Shown one piece after another: positions 8,627 to 16,837 of a DNA stretch of 64,000 nucleotides. The notes beneath the pieces were generated by a model that had not been told where the DNA came from, did not search any database, and saw only the letters and a list, made by a program, of their open reading frames with translations. Source of the DNA: Glaesserella parasuis. GTDB lineage: Bacteria; Pseudomonadota; Gammaproteobacteria; Enterobacterales; Pasteurellaceae. The stretch spans positions 62,001-126,000 of the forward strand of contig NZ_MUXW01000003.1 in assembly GCF_002015085.1 (NCBI RefSeq), read 5' to 3'. The number at the start of each line of letters is the position of its first letter. Position 1 is the stretch's first letter. Made by a program: the position numbers and the translations under genes.

Positions 8627-10285
8627 CTAGCAATCTTGTTTACCATATTGCTCTTGACGAAGAATTGCACGCACGCTTGCATCGAACTGTGTCAATACCT
8701 CTTCCGCGTTTTTCGGATCAGTACCACGCGCATCTAAGTAAAACTTAATTTTCGGTTCTGTACCTGACGGACGAGCGATTAAACGACTACCATTTTCAAG
8801 CACAAACACTAAAATATCGCTTTGACGATCTGTTTTCGTATGATCTAAGAAAGTCGCCACTTTGAAACCACCGACTTCGCTTGGTGGGTTAGTGCGTAAT
8901 GCGGTCATTAACTTACCGATTGCGGATAAGTCATCAACACGAATAGAGATCTGACCGCTTACATAAGCCCCAAACTCTTTAGTAAAGTCATCTGCATAAT
9001 CTGCTAAGGTTTTACCTTGTTTTTTCAAGTTACGCACAAGATCTAAGAACATAATCGCTGCAGAGATACCGTCTTTATCACGCACTTTATCTGGATCAAC
9101 TAAGTAGCCTAATGCTTCTTCAAAACCGAATAATAAGCCGTTTACTTTACCGATATATTTGAAGCCCGTTAATGTTTCTTCTGACTCAAAGCCATATTTC
9201 TTCGCAATTTCTGCAAGTGCTGGGGAAGAAACAAGTGAACAAGCTAAAATACCTTTTTTGCCTTGTGCGTGATATTGTTTTGCTAAATACCAACCTAAGA
9301 AACAACCGATAACATTGCCATGTAAAGGTTTCCAGTTACCTTGTGCATCTGGTACTGCCACTGCCAAACGGTCTGCATCTGGGTCGTTCGCAATAATAAA
9401 TTCCGCATTTCTCTCTTTAGCTACTTTAATCGCTAAATCTAATGCACCTTTCTCTTCCGGGTTCGGGAAGTTTACTGTTGGGAATGTGCCGTCCGGCCAT
9501 ACTTGTTCAGCAACGATAGATGGCTGCGGTAAACCTGCTTTGGCTAATGTTTTGCTCAATACTTCATAACCTACGCCGTGCATTGCCGTATAAACATAGT
9601 TAATATCAACTTGTGGCTCTTTAGCAAGGCTTGCCGTTTTTGCAATATAGGCATCAACAATTTCATCATCTAATACAGTGTAATTTTGGCTACGTGGTAA
9701 GTCTTTGATACTGCCTTGAGCTACTTTATCAATACAAGCCGCAATTTCTTGGTCTGCTGGCGATACAATTTGACCACCGCCGTTTGCTTTACCTAAGTAA
9801 ACTTTATAGCCGTTATCTTCAGGTGGGTTATGGCTTGCTGTTACCATTACACCTGCGGTAGTGTCAAAGTACTTGATTGCATAGGCAAGCACTGGCGTTG
9901 GTAATTTTCTTGGAAGAAGGTAAGTTTTAATGCCTGCTGCTGCCATAATTTCTGCAGTATCACGAGCAAACACATCTGAATTTTTACGTCCATCATAACC
10001 TAACACGATAGATGGCTCTTTGTCATAGCCTTTTAGAAATTCTGCTAAACCACCCGCAGCTTGAGCAACAAGTACACGGTTCATACCCATTGAACCTGCT
10101 TGTAAGCGACCGCGTAAGCCTGCAGTACCAAATTGTAAACGTCCATCAAAACGGCTAGATAATTCAGCTTGAGCTTTCGCATCATTTGCTTTTGCTTGCG
10201 AAATCAATTGCTCTAACTCTGCACGAGTTTCTAAATCAGGATCTTGATCTAACCAATTTTGAGCTACTTGAAAGAGAGTTTCCAT
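8627..10285 (-). CDS. phospho-sugar mutase (phosphoglucomutase/phosphomannomutase type)
   Basis: 552 residues from the ATG at 10285, which has AAGGAAAC in good position; ten further in-frame residues upstream are unlikely to be translated. Alpha-D-phosphohexomutase family: the phosphoserine loop is TASHNPPEDNGYK at about 140-152, the metal site is NDPDADR at about 300, the sugar-binding loop includes GFEEALG, and the phosphate-binding loop ARPSGTEPK lies near 508. It interconverts hexose 1- and 6-phosphates. The long form resembles Bacillus PgcA and eukaryotic PGM2 rather than E. coli Pgm. Gluco- or manno-specificity is undetermined. A second family member, glmM, is at 32376. Confidence 0.9.
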   Translation of the reverse strand: METLFQVAQNWLDQDPDLETRAELEQLISQAKANDAKAQAELSSRFDGRLQFGTAGLRGRLQAGSMGMNRVLVAQAAGGLAEFLKGYDKEPSIVLGYDGRKNSDVFARDTAEIMAAAGIKTYLLPRKLPTPVLAYAIKYFDTTAGVMVTASHNPPEDNGYKVYLGKANGGGQIVSPADQEIAACIDKVAQGSIKDLPRSQNYTVLDDEIVDAYIAKTASLAKEPQVDINYVYTAMHGVGYEVLSKTLAKAGLPQPSIVAEQVWPDGTFPTVNFPNPEEKGALDLAIKVAKERNAEFIIANDPDADRLAVAVPDAQGNWKPLHGNVIGCFLGWYLAKQYHAQGKKGILACSLVSSPALAEIAKKYGFESEETLTGFKYIGKVNGLLFGFEEALGYLVDPDKVRDKDGISAAIMFLDLVRNLKKQGKTLADYADDFTKEFGAYVSGQISIRVDDLSAIGKLMTALRTNPPSEVGGFKVATFLDHTKTDRQSDILVFVLENGSRLIARPSGTEPKIKFYLDARGTDPKNAEEVLTQFDASVRAILRQEQYGKQDC

Positions 10286-10420
10286 AGTGAGTTTCCTTAT
10301 AGTTAAGATAAACAAATAGACAGTAATAAACTAACTGAAAAGCAGTAAGATTGAAATGATTATTTGTAAATATTGCGTAGTTATTTGATATGGATAAAAG
10401 ACAAACGGTTACATATAAAA

Positions 10421-10442
10421 ACACCGCCTAATTAGACGGTGT
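10421..10442 (-). terminator. rho-independent terminator of azoR
   Basis: ACACCG...CGGTGT hairpin; on the minus strand it is followed by GTTTTTA. It lies just past the azoR stop. Confidence 0.75.
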
Positions 10443-10455
10443 ATTTATCATTAAA

Positions 10456-11043
10456 TTAGAATGTTTGAGCAATACGATCCAGTTCAACTTTAGCCGCTTC
10501 AAGAGCTTTATCTGAAATTTCTGCTCCATAGCCAAGACCTTCCGCGTAAACAAACTCGATGTCAAAAATACCAATAAAATTAAGAACTGCATGCATATAC
10601 ATTTTGGCTAAGTCTGTAGGTGTATCCCTATAGACTCCTCCGTGAGTAAGCACAACAATAGCTTTTTTACCTTTAATTAAACCTTCATGACCATTTTCTG
10701 TATAACGGAAAGTTACGCCAATACGGGTTAAATAGTCTAGATATGTCTTAAGCTGTGCTGGTATACCTAAATTATACATAGGAACAGCAAATACAATGAG
10801 ATCGCATTGATTTACTTCATTGATCAGATTATTAGAAAGAGTCAGAGCATTATATTGAGTATCATCTTGTGATTTTCCTCGTATATCTAATACAGCATTT
10901 ATATCATAATACGGGAGCGGATTTTCACCTAAGTTGTGTTCTATAATATTAGCTGAAATTTGAGACTTGAAGTGATCAACCAATTGATTAGATTTTGATT
11001 TATCCGCAAGAATACTTGACTTTATCACTAAAATATTTTTCAT
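10456..11043 (-). CDS. azoR: FMN-dependent NADH:quinone oxidoreductase / azoreductase
   Basis: 195 residues from the ATG at 11043, preceded by CGGAG; an upstream start adding six residues is poorly placed. Flavodoxin-like fold: the N-terminal ILVIKSSILADKSKSNQL binds FMN phosphate, and VFAVPMYNLGIPAQLKTYLD at about 92-111 is the conserved FMN/quinone segment of AzoR proteins. It reduces quinones and azo compounds by two electrons, probably protecting against quinone stress. Single-gene unit with its own terminator. Confidence 0.9.
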   Translation of the reverse strand: MKNILVIKSSILADKSKSNQLVDHFKSQISANIIEHNLGENPLPYYDINAVLDIRGKSQDDTQYNALTLSNNLINEVNQCDLIVFAVPMYNLGIPAQLKTYLDYLTRIGVTFRYTENGHEGLIKGKKAIVVLTHGGVYRDTPTDLAKMYMHAVLNFIGIFDIEFVYAEGLGYGAEISDKALEAAKVELDRIAQTF

Positions 11044-11138
11044 TGCAACTCCGAAGGTCAAACGATTATACCTAATAAACGACGATTATTTTATCTAAAT
11101 AGCTAGAGAAATAAAATAAAAAACGTCTATGAAAAGAA

Positions 11139-12191
11139 TTAAAGTGAACTTTTTTTTGACAGCTTATTATTTAACTTGTCCAACACCATTTCAGGCTGAA
11201 TATCGATCAAACTTTGGTGATAACCGTCTTGCCCTTCGCCTTTGCGGATCTTAATTAAACCACCTTCAATCAAGCGGATAATCACCGCAGATTTAGAGAG
11301 CGGTGGCGTATATTGCGGGCTAGTTGGACCATAGAGCGCAACAAGCGGTCGGTTAAGAGCAGCGGCAATGTGCATTAATCCAGAGTCGTTGCTGACAACG
11401 GCTTTGCAATCAGCAATTAAATCAACAGCTTGGTTTAAATCCGTTTGTCCTGCAAGGTTGATACAGTAGCGTTGTAAGGCTTCAGGCAAACTATTGCGAA
11501 TTTGTTCCCCGGCTTCTTCATCTTTTTTTGAACCAAATAAACGCACGGAATAGCCTCGCTCAATCAGTTTTTGAGCCAGTGTTGCATAGTGGTAATGGGG
11601 ATAACGTTTCGCAGGTCCAAACTCTGCACCTGGGCAGAAACCAACCGCTTCGCGGTTTTCGGCATATTCAAACTGTTTAGCAAAATGTTGTTTGGTTTGT
11701 GCAATTTTCTCGCTATCGACTTGTAGGTAAGGATAAGCAATCGGTAAGTTTTCTGCTGTCGGGATTTTACCTTGCTCAAACGCAAGTGCCACATAACGTT
11801 GTACCATCATCGGATAGTCGTTTTTATTCGTGCGTAAATCGTTGAGAAAGCTATAACGCATTTCCCCTTTCCAGCCACGACGTTGGGGAATTTTAGCAAA
11901 CAGCGGAATAAAAGCAGATTTCAATGAATTAGGCAGAACGATTGCCATATCGTATTGATTTCGCAAATTTTTGCCTAAATTGTACCGCTTACATAACGCA
12001 AACGAGCCGTGACCGATTGGCATTGAAATCGCTTTGCGAACTTCTGGCATACGAGAAAGTAACGGGCGACACCAGTCGGGTGCCATCACATCAATTTGGC
12101 AATTCGGATAGTTGGTTTTGAGCTGTTGATAAAGGGCGTGGGACATCATCATATCCCCAACCCAAGAAGGTGCAATAACTAAAATATTCAT
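11139..12191 (-). CDS. waaF: ADP-heptose:LPS heptosyltransferase II
   Basis: 350 residues, glycosyltransferase family 9. Adds the second heptose to the inner core of lipooligosaccharide at the cytoplasmic face. The N-terminus MNILVIAPSWVGDMMMSHAL is characteristic of WaaF. The C-terminal half has the GT9 signature NDSGLMHIAAALNRPLVALYG (shown here in full length of the motif, about 265-285) for ADP-heptose binding. The start has AGGAAGC. It begins 8 bp after the stop of a small lipoprotein gene, suggesting an oapA-lipoprotein-waaF transcription unit. Confidence 0.95.
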   Translation of the reverse strand: MNILVIAPSWVGDMMMSHALYQQLKTNYPNCQIDVMAPDWCRPLLSRMPEVRKAISMPIGHGSFALCKRYNLGKNLRNQYDMAIVLPNSLKSAFIPLFAKIPQRRGWKGEMRYSFLNDLRTNKNDYPMMVQRYVALAFEQGKIPTAENLPIAYPYLQVDSEKIAQTKQHFAKQFEYAENREAVGFCPGAEFGPAKRYPHYHYATLAQKLIERGYSVRLFGSKKDEEAGEQIRNSLPEALQRYCINLAGQTDLNQAVDLIADCKAVVSNDSGLMHIAAALNRPLVALYGPTSPQYTPPLSKSAVIIRLIEGGLIKIRKGEGQDGYHQSLIDIQPEMVLDKLNNKLSKKSSL

Positions 12192-12199
12192 TATGCTTC

Positions 12200-12598
12200 C
12201 TATTGCTTCACGCAGTTTTCGGCAAGGATTTTATTGCGGTTATCTCGCAATGTGCCTTTGCCATCAAAATCTTCTGACCATATCCAGCGGATATCGCTGT
12301 ATTTTTTGCCTTTTTTCGTCACACTTGAATAAAGCGTATGGGTACTTTGCTGAAAAGTAATATCAACAGCTCTATTTTTCTTTGTGTTGTCATATTGTAC
12401 CCTAACGATTTGTTTATTATCACATAGATATTCGTAATAAATACGTTCATTAATTTTAACAATCATTTGGGTATTTTTTGTTGGTATTAATGACTTTTCA
12501 AGTTGAGAAACAGGTGATACAGCAGGTACCATACAAGCAGAGAGCAATGCTATCATTGCATATATTGAAGAATACTTCCTCACTATTATGGATATCAT
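12200..12598 (-). CDS. small lipoprotein, MliC-like (possible lysozyme inhibitor)
   Basis: 132 residues from the ATG at 12598, which has AAAAGGAG in good position; the longer frame would add 11 residues before the signal. A lipoprotein signal ends in LLSAC, so Cys19 of this start would be lipidated. The C-terminal part (YEYLCDNKQIVRVQYDN, then SVTKKGKKYSDIRWIWSE and a final Cys in LAENC) has the spacing of the MliC/PliC family, with the two cysteines expected to form a disulfide. Family members inhibit c-type lysozyme at the outer membrane. In H. influenzae a gene called oapB follows oapA; whether this is that gene I cannot confirm. Confidence 0.65.
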   Translation of the reverse strand: MISIIVRKYSSIYAMIALLSACMVPAVSPVSQLEKSLIPTKNTQMIVKINERIYYEYLCDNKQIVRVQYDNTKKNRAVDITFQQSTHTLYSSVTKKGKKYSDIRWIWSEDFDGKGTLRDNRNKILAENCVKQ

Positions 12599-12624
12599 CT
12601 CATATCTCCTTTTAAATATAGAGA

Positions 12625-12649
12625 GAGGCAATGATGATATTATTGCCTC
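12625..12649. terminator. hairpin between oapA and the lipoprotein gene
   Basis: GAGGCAAT at 12625-12632 pairs with ATTGCCTC at 12642-12649. There is no clean T-run on the minus strand, so it may only attenuate or stabilise the message. Confidence 0.45.
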
Positions 12650-12657
12650 AATATTTA

Positions 12658-13923
12658 TTATTTAAAAATATAAGTACCATTTGATTGACGAGTATAAATT
12701 CCAGCATTTATTCTCATTTCAACAACACGGCTATTTTTGTCTAATCGAACAGTTACTTTTTCTCCGACTTTGAGATTGCTGACCGCTTTGTTTGCTTTGC
12801 TCATAGCGTTTACATCTGAAATATTTAGGTGATTGTCACGGAAAACCTGCATTAAAGACACACCTTTTGGAATCGTTAATGTCTTGCTTGAAATAAAGCC
12901 AGATGAAGCTGATGTAACAACAGGTTTAGCAGTTACGACTACCACTTTTGTTTTAGCAGGCTGTTCTTTTTCTATGTTGACTTCTGCTTTTTGAGTTACA
13001 GCAGAAACTGGTTTAATTTTTTCTACTCGAGTTTTCTCAGCTTGAATTTTCTCTACTTCTGATTTTTCTTCTTCCATCTGGTAGCTCACACTTCCGCTAC
13101 TTGTTGGTTTTGTTACGACTTCCTCAGTAGGCTTTGTAATTTCTGTACTTGTTACAGAAATAGGCGTAATAGAAGCATTTTCAACGTTAGATGAAACTGT
13201 CGAACCTCCCGTTGTTAATGGCAGTATTGTTTCTACGGTGTTTACGGGGGGAGATATCGGGGGAGCTTGCTCTACTTGAGCTTGTGGGATAGTTAATGCT
13301 TTTGCTTCTTCTGCGCGCTTCGCTTCTGCTTCATCAACTGGGCGGAATTCAATAGGTAGAGTATTATCTTGTTCCAATTGTTCCAGTGTTTCCGGTGTAT
13401 TTGGTTTTAACAAGAAAAGAATCAAAAGTGATGCCAATACCAATGCTCCCACAAGAAGTAATCGGCGAGATTGAAATGGTACCTTTTCTGCGATTGATTT
13501 TTGAAAATTAGGTTGAGAACTAGGCAGAATTCTCTCTATAGTTTGAGTAGTCATTGCTGGTTGCTCGGCATTTGTTGTTTCTGTTTCCTTTTGGAGTGCT
13601 TCAGATAATGGCTCCTCTGTTGTGGTGACAACAGGAGAAAACATAAATGCAGATGTTTTTTGTTGCTCCAATGTACGCTCTTTTGAATCTTGTTGATTTT
13701 TTTGTTCTTCCATTGAAGCAAAAGAAAAAGTACCACCTACAGGACGCTTCATTACTGGAGTAAAAGTGTGTCCTGGCGATTTAGTTGAATGTAATGAAAA
13801 ATTAACCTTCTTAGTAAGTTTATGTGCTGAGAGAGTTAATTTGCTTTCCGAATTTTCGTTCTCTGTTTTTACTGCGCTAGGCTCACCAAAAACAGGTTCT
13901 TTACGTAAATTTTGTTGGCTCAT
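12658..13923 (-). CDS. oapA: opacity-associated protein A
   Basis: 421 residues. Layout matches OapA/YtfB proteins: a low-complexity cytoplasmic region (1-150), a single membrane segment (LLLVGALVLASLLILFLL, about 153-170), a long Pro/Thr/Glu-rich periplasmic linker, and a C-terminal OapA/LysM-like domain (about 345-421: TLTIPKGVSLMQVFRDNHL, VGEKVTVRL, GIYTRQSNGTYIFK). In Haemophilus OapA affects colony opacity and adherence; the E. coli homologue YtfB binds peptidoglycan glycan strands and acts at the septum. The region 13000-13300 is rich in short degenerate repeats (VEKIQAEKTRVEKIKP). Confidence 0.88.
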   Translation of the reverse strand: MSQQNLRKEPVFGEPSAVKTENENSESKLTLSAHKLTKKVNFSLHSTKSPGHTFTPVMKRPVGGTFSFASMEEQKNQQDSKERTLEQQKTSAFMFSPVVTTTEEPLSEALQKETETTNAEQPAMTTQTIERILPSSQPNFQKSIAEKVPFQSRRLLLVGALVLASLLILFLLKPNTPETLEQLEQDNTLPIEFRPVDEAEAKRAEEAKALTIPQAQVEQAPPISPPVNTVETILPLTTGGSTVSSNVENASITPISVTSTEITKPTEEVVTKPTSSGSVSYQMEEEKSEVEKIQAEKTRVEKIKPVSAVTQKAEVNIEKEQPAKTKVVVVTAKPVVTSASSGFISSKTLTIPKGVSLMQVFRDNHLNISDVNAMSKANKAVSNLKVGEKVTVRLDKNSRVVEMRINAGIYTRQSNGTYIFK

Positions 13924-14081
13924 TTTGAGTATCCCAAATGATTAAGTTTAAGGAAAAATTGTATTATTTTAAAGGATTTCTGATGGATTTTCAGAAAAAT
14001 TTCACAATAAGCTGGCTATTTTTGCTAACTTTTTACTAAAACAAAAAAATAGCAGTATTGTCTAGAAGATTTTTCAATTTT

Positions 14082-14097
14082 TTCGATCTGCGTCGAA
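14082..14097. promoter_or_regulatory. CRP-S-like competence regulatory site upstream of comEA
   Basis: TTCGA-TCTGCG-TCGAA, a palindrome within T- and A-runs (TTTTTTCGATCTGCGTCGAA). It has the core CGA-N6-TCG of the Sxy/TfoX-dependent CRP-S sites of Pasteurellaceae, where canonical sites read TGCGA-N6-TCGCA. It is about 85 bp upstream of the comEA start. The H. influenzae homologue (comE1) belongs to that regulon. Confidence 0.65.
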
Positions 14098-14180
14098 AAA
14101 CACATTTTTACTCATTGCAGGCTGTTTGTTTGATTTGTAAGGTATGCGTGCAATTTAAACCAACCTTTAAGGAGTAATTT

Positions 14181-14522
14181 ATGAAAAAACTTTCTCGTTA
14201 CACATTCAGTCTTTTATTTGGGCTTTTCTCTGCAACAACATTTGCTGAAGAAAAAGTAACTACGTCAACAGAACATACACCGGTAGTGATGCAACAAGTC
14301 GCAGCGACACAAAAAGTAAATGCGAATGTTGTAAATATCAATACTGCGACAGCCTCAGAAATCCAAGATAAGTTAGTTGGTATTGGAGCGAAAAAGGCTC
14401 AGGCAATTGTGGAATATCGTGAGAAAAACGGTAAGTTTTTAAATGTTGAGCAGCTCACCGAAGTTTCAGGTATCGGGAAAGCGACACTTGAAAAAAACCG
14501 AGATCGTATTGTGATTGAATAA
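14181..14522 (+). CDS. comEA: periplasmic DNA-binding competence protein, ComEA family
   Basis: 113 residues: signal peptide (MKKLSRYTFSLLFGLFSATT, cleaved after TFA), a short linker and a tandem helix-hairpin-helix domain from about residue 48 (VNINTATASEIQDKLVGIGA ... LTEVSGIGKATLEKNR). ComEA-type proteins bind double-stranded DNA in the periplasm and pull it in during natural transformation, which fits the many uptake sequences in this genome. Ribosome binding site AAGGAG is well placed. A CRP-S-like site lies upstream and a terminator follows. Gene known as comE1 in Haemophilus. Confidence 0.93.
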   Translation: MKKLSRYTFSLLFGLFSATTFAEEKVTTSTEHTPVVMQQVAATQKVNANVVNINTATASEIQDKLVGIGAKKAQAIVEYREKNGKFLNVEQLTEVSGIGKATLEKNRDRIVIE

Positions 14523-14531
14523 TCATATGAG

Positions 14532-14551
14532 GGGCGAATCTTTATTCGCCC
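14532..14551 (+). terminator. terminator of comEA
   Basis: GGGCGAAT-CTTT-ATTCGCCC stem-loop 10 bp after the comEA stop; no long T-run follows. Confidence 0.65.
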
Positions 14552-14593
14552 TGATATACGGCTTATTTAGAGATAGTCAAATTCAAACATCTA

Positions 14594-15475
14594 GGGGCTG
14601 TTGATCTTTTGAGTTTAAATCTTAACCAAACAACAATCTCCCCCAGAGAATACAACAAATCATTGCTAGCGATGCCGCATAATTTCTTGCTAACTTATCG
14701 TACCGAGTCGCAATGGCTCGGTATTGTTTTAAAAAAGCAAACGCATTTTCAACTAAATGGCAATAACGATATAAATACCAGTCTATATCCTGATTACCCA
14801 CCTTTGAATTTCGTCTGCGAGGTATAACTGGAACTGCTTTTGTTGTCAAAATAAGTGCTCGGAAGGCTTCACAATCATAACCTCTGTCTGCAACAATGGT
14901 CTCACTGTCAGGTAACAATACCTCAAGCTCAGACGCAGCTTTACTGTCGTGAACTTCCCCCCCGTCAGAACAAAATCAATAGGATTTCTACAACTATCTA
15001 CCGCTAAATGAATTTTTGTGCTATTACCTGCCACACTTTTACCAATCGCTTGCGGATTTTGACCGCTTGCGCCTGTTGAATGCTGGTGAGCCTTGATGAC
15101 ACTGCGATTAATAAAAATCCATTCAGAATCAATATGTTGTCTAAATGATTTTAGCACTTCTTGCCAAACACCCTTTTTAGACCAAAGATTGAACCGACGA
15201 TAAATCGTGTTCCACAAGCCAAATTCAGCAGGTAAATCACGCCAAGGGCATCCCTTACGAATACGATATAAAATCCCTTCCACTGTATTACGATGTTCAG
15301 GTTTATTATAAACACGTCCTGTACGGTCGAGTAAATAGGCTAGGCGTTTCCAAAGATTATCTGTTAAAATGGTTCTAAGCGACATAGTTTGTATGGGATG
15401 GTTAGGTTTTGGCGAACTAAATTATACCAAATTTCTATGTCGTTTGTTTTTTGGGCTTAGGAGATCAACACGCTC
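14594..15475 (-). mobile_element. IS5-family (IS427-type) insertion sequence, full length
   Basis: An 882-bp element bounded by imperfect terminal repeats GGGGCTGTTGATCTTTTGAG (14594) and, inverted, GAGCGTGTTGATCTCCTAAG (15475). It is flanked by TA (within CTA) on both sides, compatible with the short target duplication of this group. Two overlapping transposase frames fill it. A truncated copy of the same element is at 39886-40326. Confidence 0.85.
14622..15385 (-). CDS. IS5-family transposase, two frames joined by -1 frameshift
   Basis: Frame 1 (15385-14846) starts MSLRTILTDNLWKRLAYLLD and holds the N-terminal DUF4096-like domain. Frame 2 (open to 14622) supplies the C-terminal DDE part (SETIVADRGYDCEAFRA, then YRYCHLVENAFAFLKQYR with the catalytic Glu). 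The frames join at a run of seven G near 14956-14963; slipping back one base gives VLTGGEVHDSKAASE, the expected family sequence, so programmed -1 frameshifting is plausible. The first catalytic Asp is replaced: the site reads FINRSVIKAH, whereas the second copy in the window has FIDSSVIKAH. The encoded enzyme is therefore probably inactive. Confidence 0.85.
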
Positions 15476-15493
15476 TACTTACTCTGCTATAAT
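15465..15493 (+). promoter_or_regulatory. probable hybrid IS/chromosome promoter of epmA
   Basis: A perfect TATAAT at 15488-15493 lies in host DNA. Exactly 17 bp upstream, inside the end of the IS5-type element, is TCAACA (15465-15470), four of six matches to the -35 consensus. Host sequence downstream of the -10 runs straight into epmA (ATG at 15525). Confidence 0.5.
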
Positions 15494-15524
15494 GTCCCAC
15501 TTTTATTACAAGCGGTACAATTTC

Positions 15525-16505
15525 ATGGAAAATTTGCAAGAACAACCTGACTGGAAACCATCAGCCTCTATTCAACACTTATTGAAACGAGCCAAAATTA
15601 TGGCGGAGATCCGTCAATTTTTTACGGAGCGTGGGGTATTGGAAGTTGAAACACCTGCGATGAGTGAGTTTTCCGTGACGGACGTACATCTTTCAACCTT
15701 TAGCACTCAGTTTTTATCGCCGTTTTCAAGCCAAGCGAAAACCTTACACTTGATTACTAGCCCTGAATATCATATGAAACGCCTGCTTGCCTGCGGTAGT
15801 GGGGCGATTTTTCAGCTCTGTCGAGTGTTTCGCAATGAAGAAGTCAGCAAACGCCATAACCCTGAATTTACGATGTTAGAGTGGTATCGCCCTCATTTTG
15901 ATATGTACCGTTTGATTAATGAAGTGGACGATCTGCTACAACAGATTTTAGATTGTGAGCCTGCTGAATCCTTTAGTTATCAATTTGTATTTCAGACCTA
16001 CGTTGGCTTAGATCCACTCTCTGCAACCAAAGCCCAGCTTGTGGCTAAAGCGCGTGAACACGGTTTGCAATGTGATGAAGATGAACAGCGTGATACTTTA
16101 CTGCAATTTTTATTTAGCGAAGTGGTCGAAGCGAATATTGGCAAAGAGCGTCCAACGGCAGTTTATCACTTCCCTGCAACTCAAGCGGCACTTGCTCAAA
16201 TCAGTACGGAAGATCACCGCGTGGCTGAACGCTTTGAGTTTTATTACAAAGGGTTAGAACTTGCTAACGGCTTTCACGAACTCAGTGATGCCAAAGAGCA
16301 AATTCGCCGTTTTGAACAAGATAATGTGTTGCGTGAATCGATGGGTTTACCGCCACAGCAATTAGACAGTCGTTTCCTTGAAGCGTTAAAAGCTGGTATG
16401 CCAAACTGCTCTGGCGTCGCCTTGGGGGTGGATCGTTTAATGATGATTGCGATGAATGCTGACAATATCGATCAAGTGATGGCATTTGGGGTGGAAAGGG
16501 CGTAA
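15525..16505 (+). CDS. epmA: elongation factor P--(R)-beta-lysine ligase
   Basis: 326 residues from the ATG at 15525; the open frame extends 52 codons upstream only by running through the IS end. Class II lysyl-tRNA-synthetase-like catalytic core without the anticodon-binding domain, the hallmark of EpmA (PoxA/GenX). Visible are motif 2 (FRNEEVSKRHNPEFTMLEWY, about 115-134) and the final motif 3 (GVALGVDRLMMIAM near 300). It attaches beta-lysine to EF-P, which helps ribosomes pass polyproline. efp and epmB are not nearby. Confidence 0.95.
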   Translation: MENLQEQPDWKPSASIQHLLKRAKIMAEIRQFFTERGVLEVETPAMSEFSVTDVHLSTFSTQFLSPFSSQAKTLHLITSPEYHMKRLLACGSGAIFQLCRVFRNEEVSKRHNPEFTMLEWYRPHFDMYRLINEVDDLLQQILDCEPAESFSYQFVFQTYVGLDPLSATKAQLVAKAREHGLQCDEDEQRDTLLQFLFSEVVEANIGKERPTAVYHFPATQAALAQISTEDHRVAERFEFYYKGLELANGFHELSDAKEQIRRFEQDNVLRESMGLPPQQLDSRFLEALKAGMPNCSGVALGVDRLMMIAMNADNIDQVMAFGVERA

Positions 16506-16513
16506 AATTGATT

Positions 16514-16536
16514 TTGTACGTCTAACTGATGTACAA
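16514..16536. promoter_or_regulatory. palindromic operator candidate of the toxin-antitoxin pair
   Basis: TTGTAC-N11-GTACAA, 22 bp before the antitoxin ATG. Antitoxins of the ribbon-helix-helix class usually bind such palindromes to repress their own operon. Inferred from position and symmetry only. Confidence 0.5.
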
Positions 16537-16558
16537 TTTCAAACAACAGGGGGATTTT

Positions 16559-16837
16559 ATGACAACAATGGCAACGAGCCGTCTAGCTGCTCGAGTAAAA
16601 CCAGATACTTACGCCTTAATTAAACGTGCTGCAGAAATTGAAGGGATAACGCTCACCGATTTTATGATCACAAATTTACAAGCTGCCGCTCGTAAGGTGA
16701 TTGCCGATTCGGAAATCATTCATTTATCACTTGAAGATCAACATCGTTTGGCAGACGCATTACTTGAGCCACATCAACCAAACGAAAATATGCTCAAGGC
16801 AATGCAAGATTACCAAGCTATCTTTGGTAAAAAATAG
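16559..16837 (+). CDS. DUF1778 (TacA-type) ribbon-helix-helix antitoxin
   Basis: 92 residues from the ATG at 16559 (CAGGGGGA upstream); ten in-frame codons before it are not needed. The N-terminal half (ATSRLAARVKPDTYALIKRA, then AEIEGITLTDFMI) is a ribbon-helix-helix DNA-binding domain of the DUF1778 family. The C-terminal tail (LSLEDQHRLADALLEPHQPN) is the part that in TacA wraps around and neutralises the acetyltransferase toxin. The gene stops at 16837, and the toxin ATG begins at the next base. The pair sits between epmA and a TatD-type nuclease gene. Confidence 0.88.
   Translation: MTTMATSRLAARVKPDTYALIKRAAEIEGITLTDFMITNLQAAARKVIADSEIIHLSLEDQHRLADALLEPHQPNENMLKAMQDYQAIFGKK

Noticed and set aside
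13000..13300. Degenerate repeats that might be a phase-variable tract in oapA
   Set aside because: Repeats are at the peptide level, imperfect and without a simple tandem nucleotide unit, so slippage is not expected.
15369..15524. 52-codon extension of epmA
   Set aside because: It reads antisense through the IS5-type element; the family start is the ATG at 15525.
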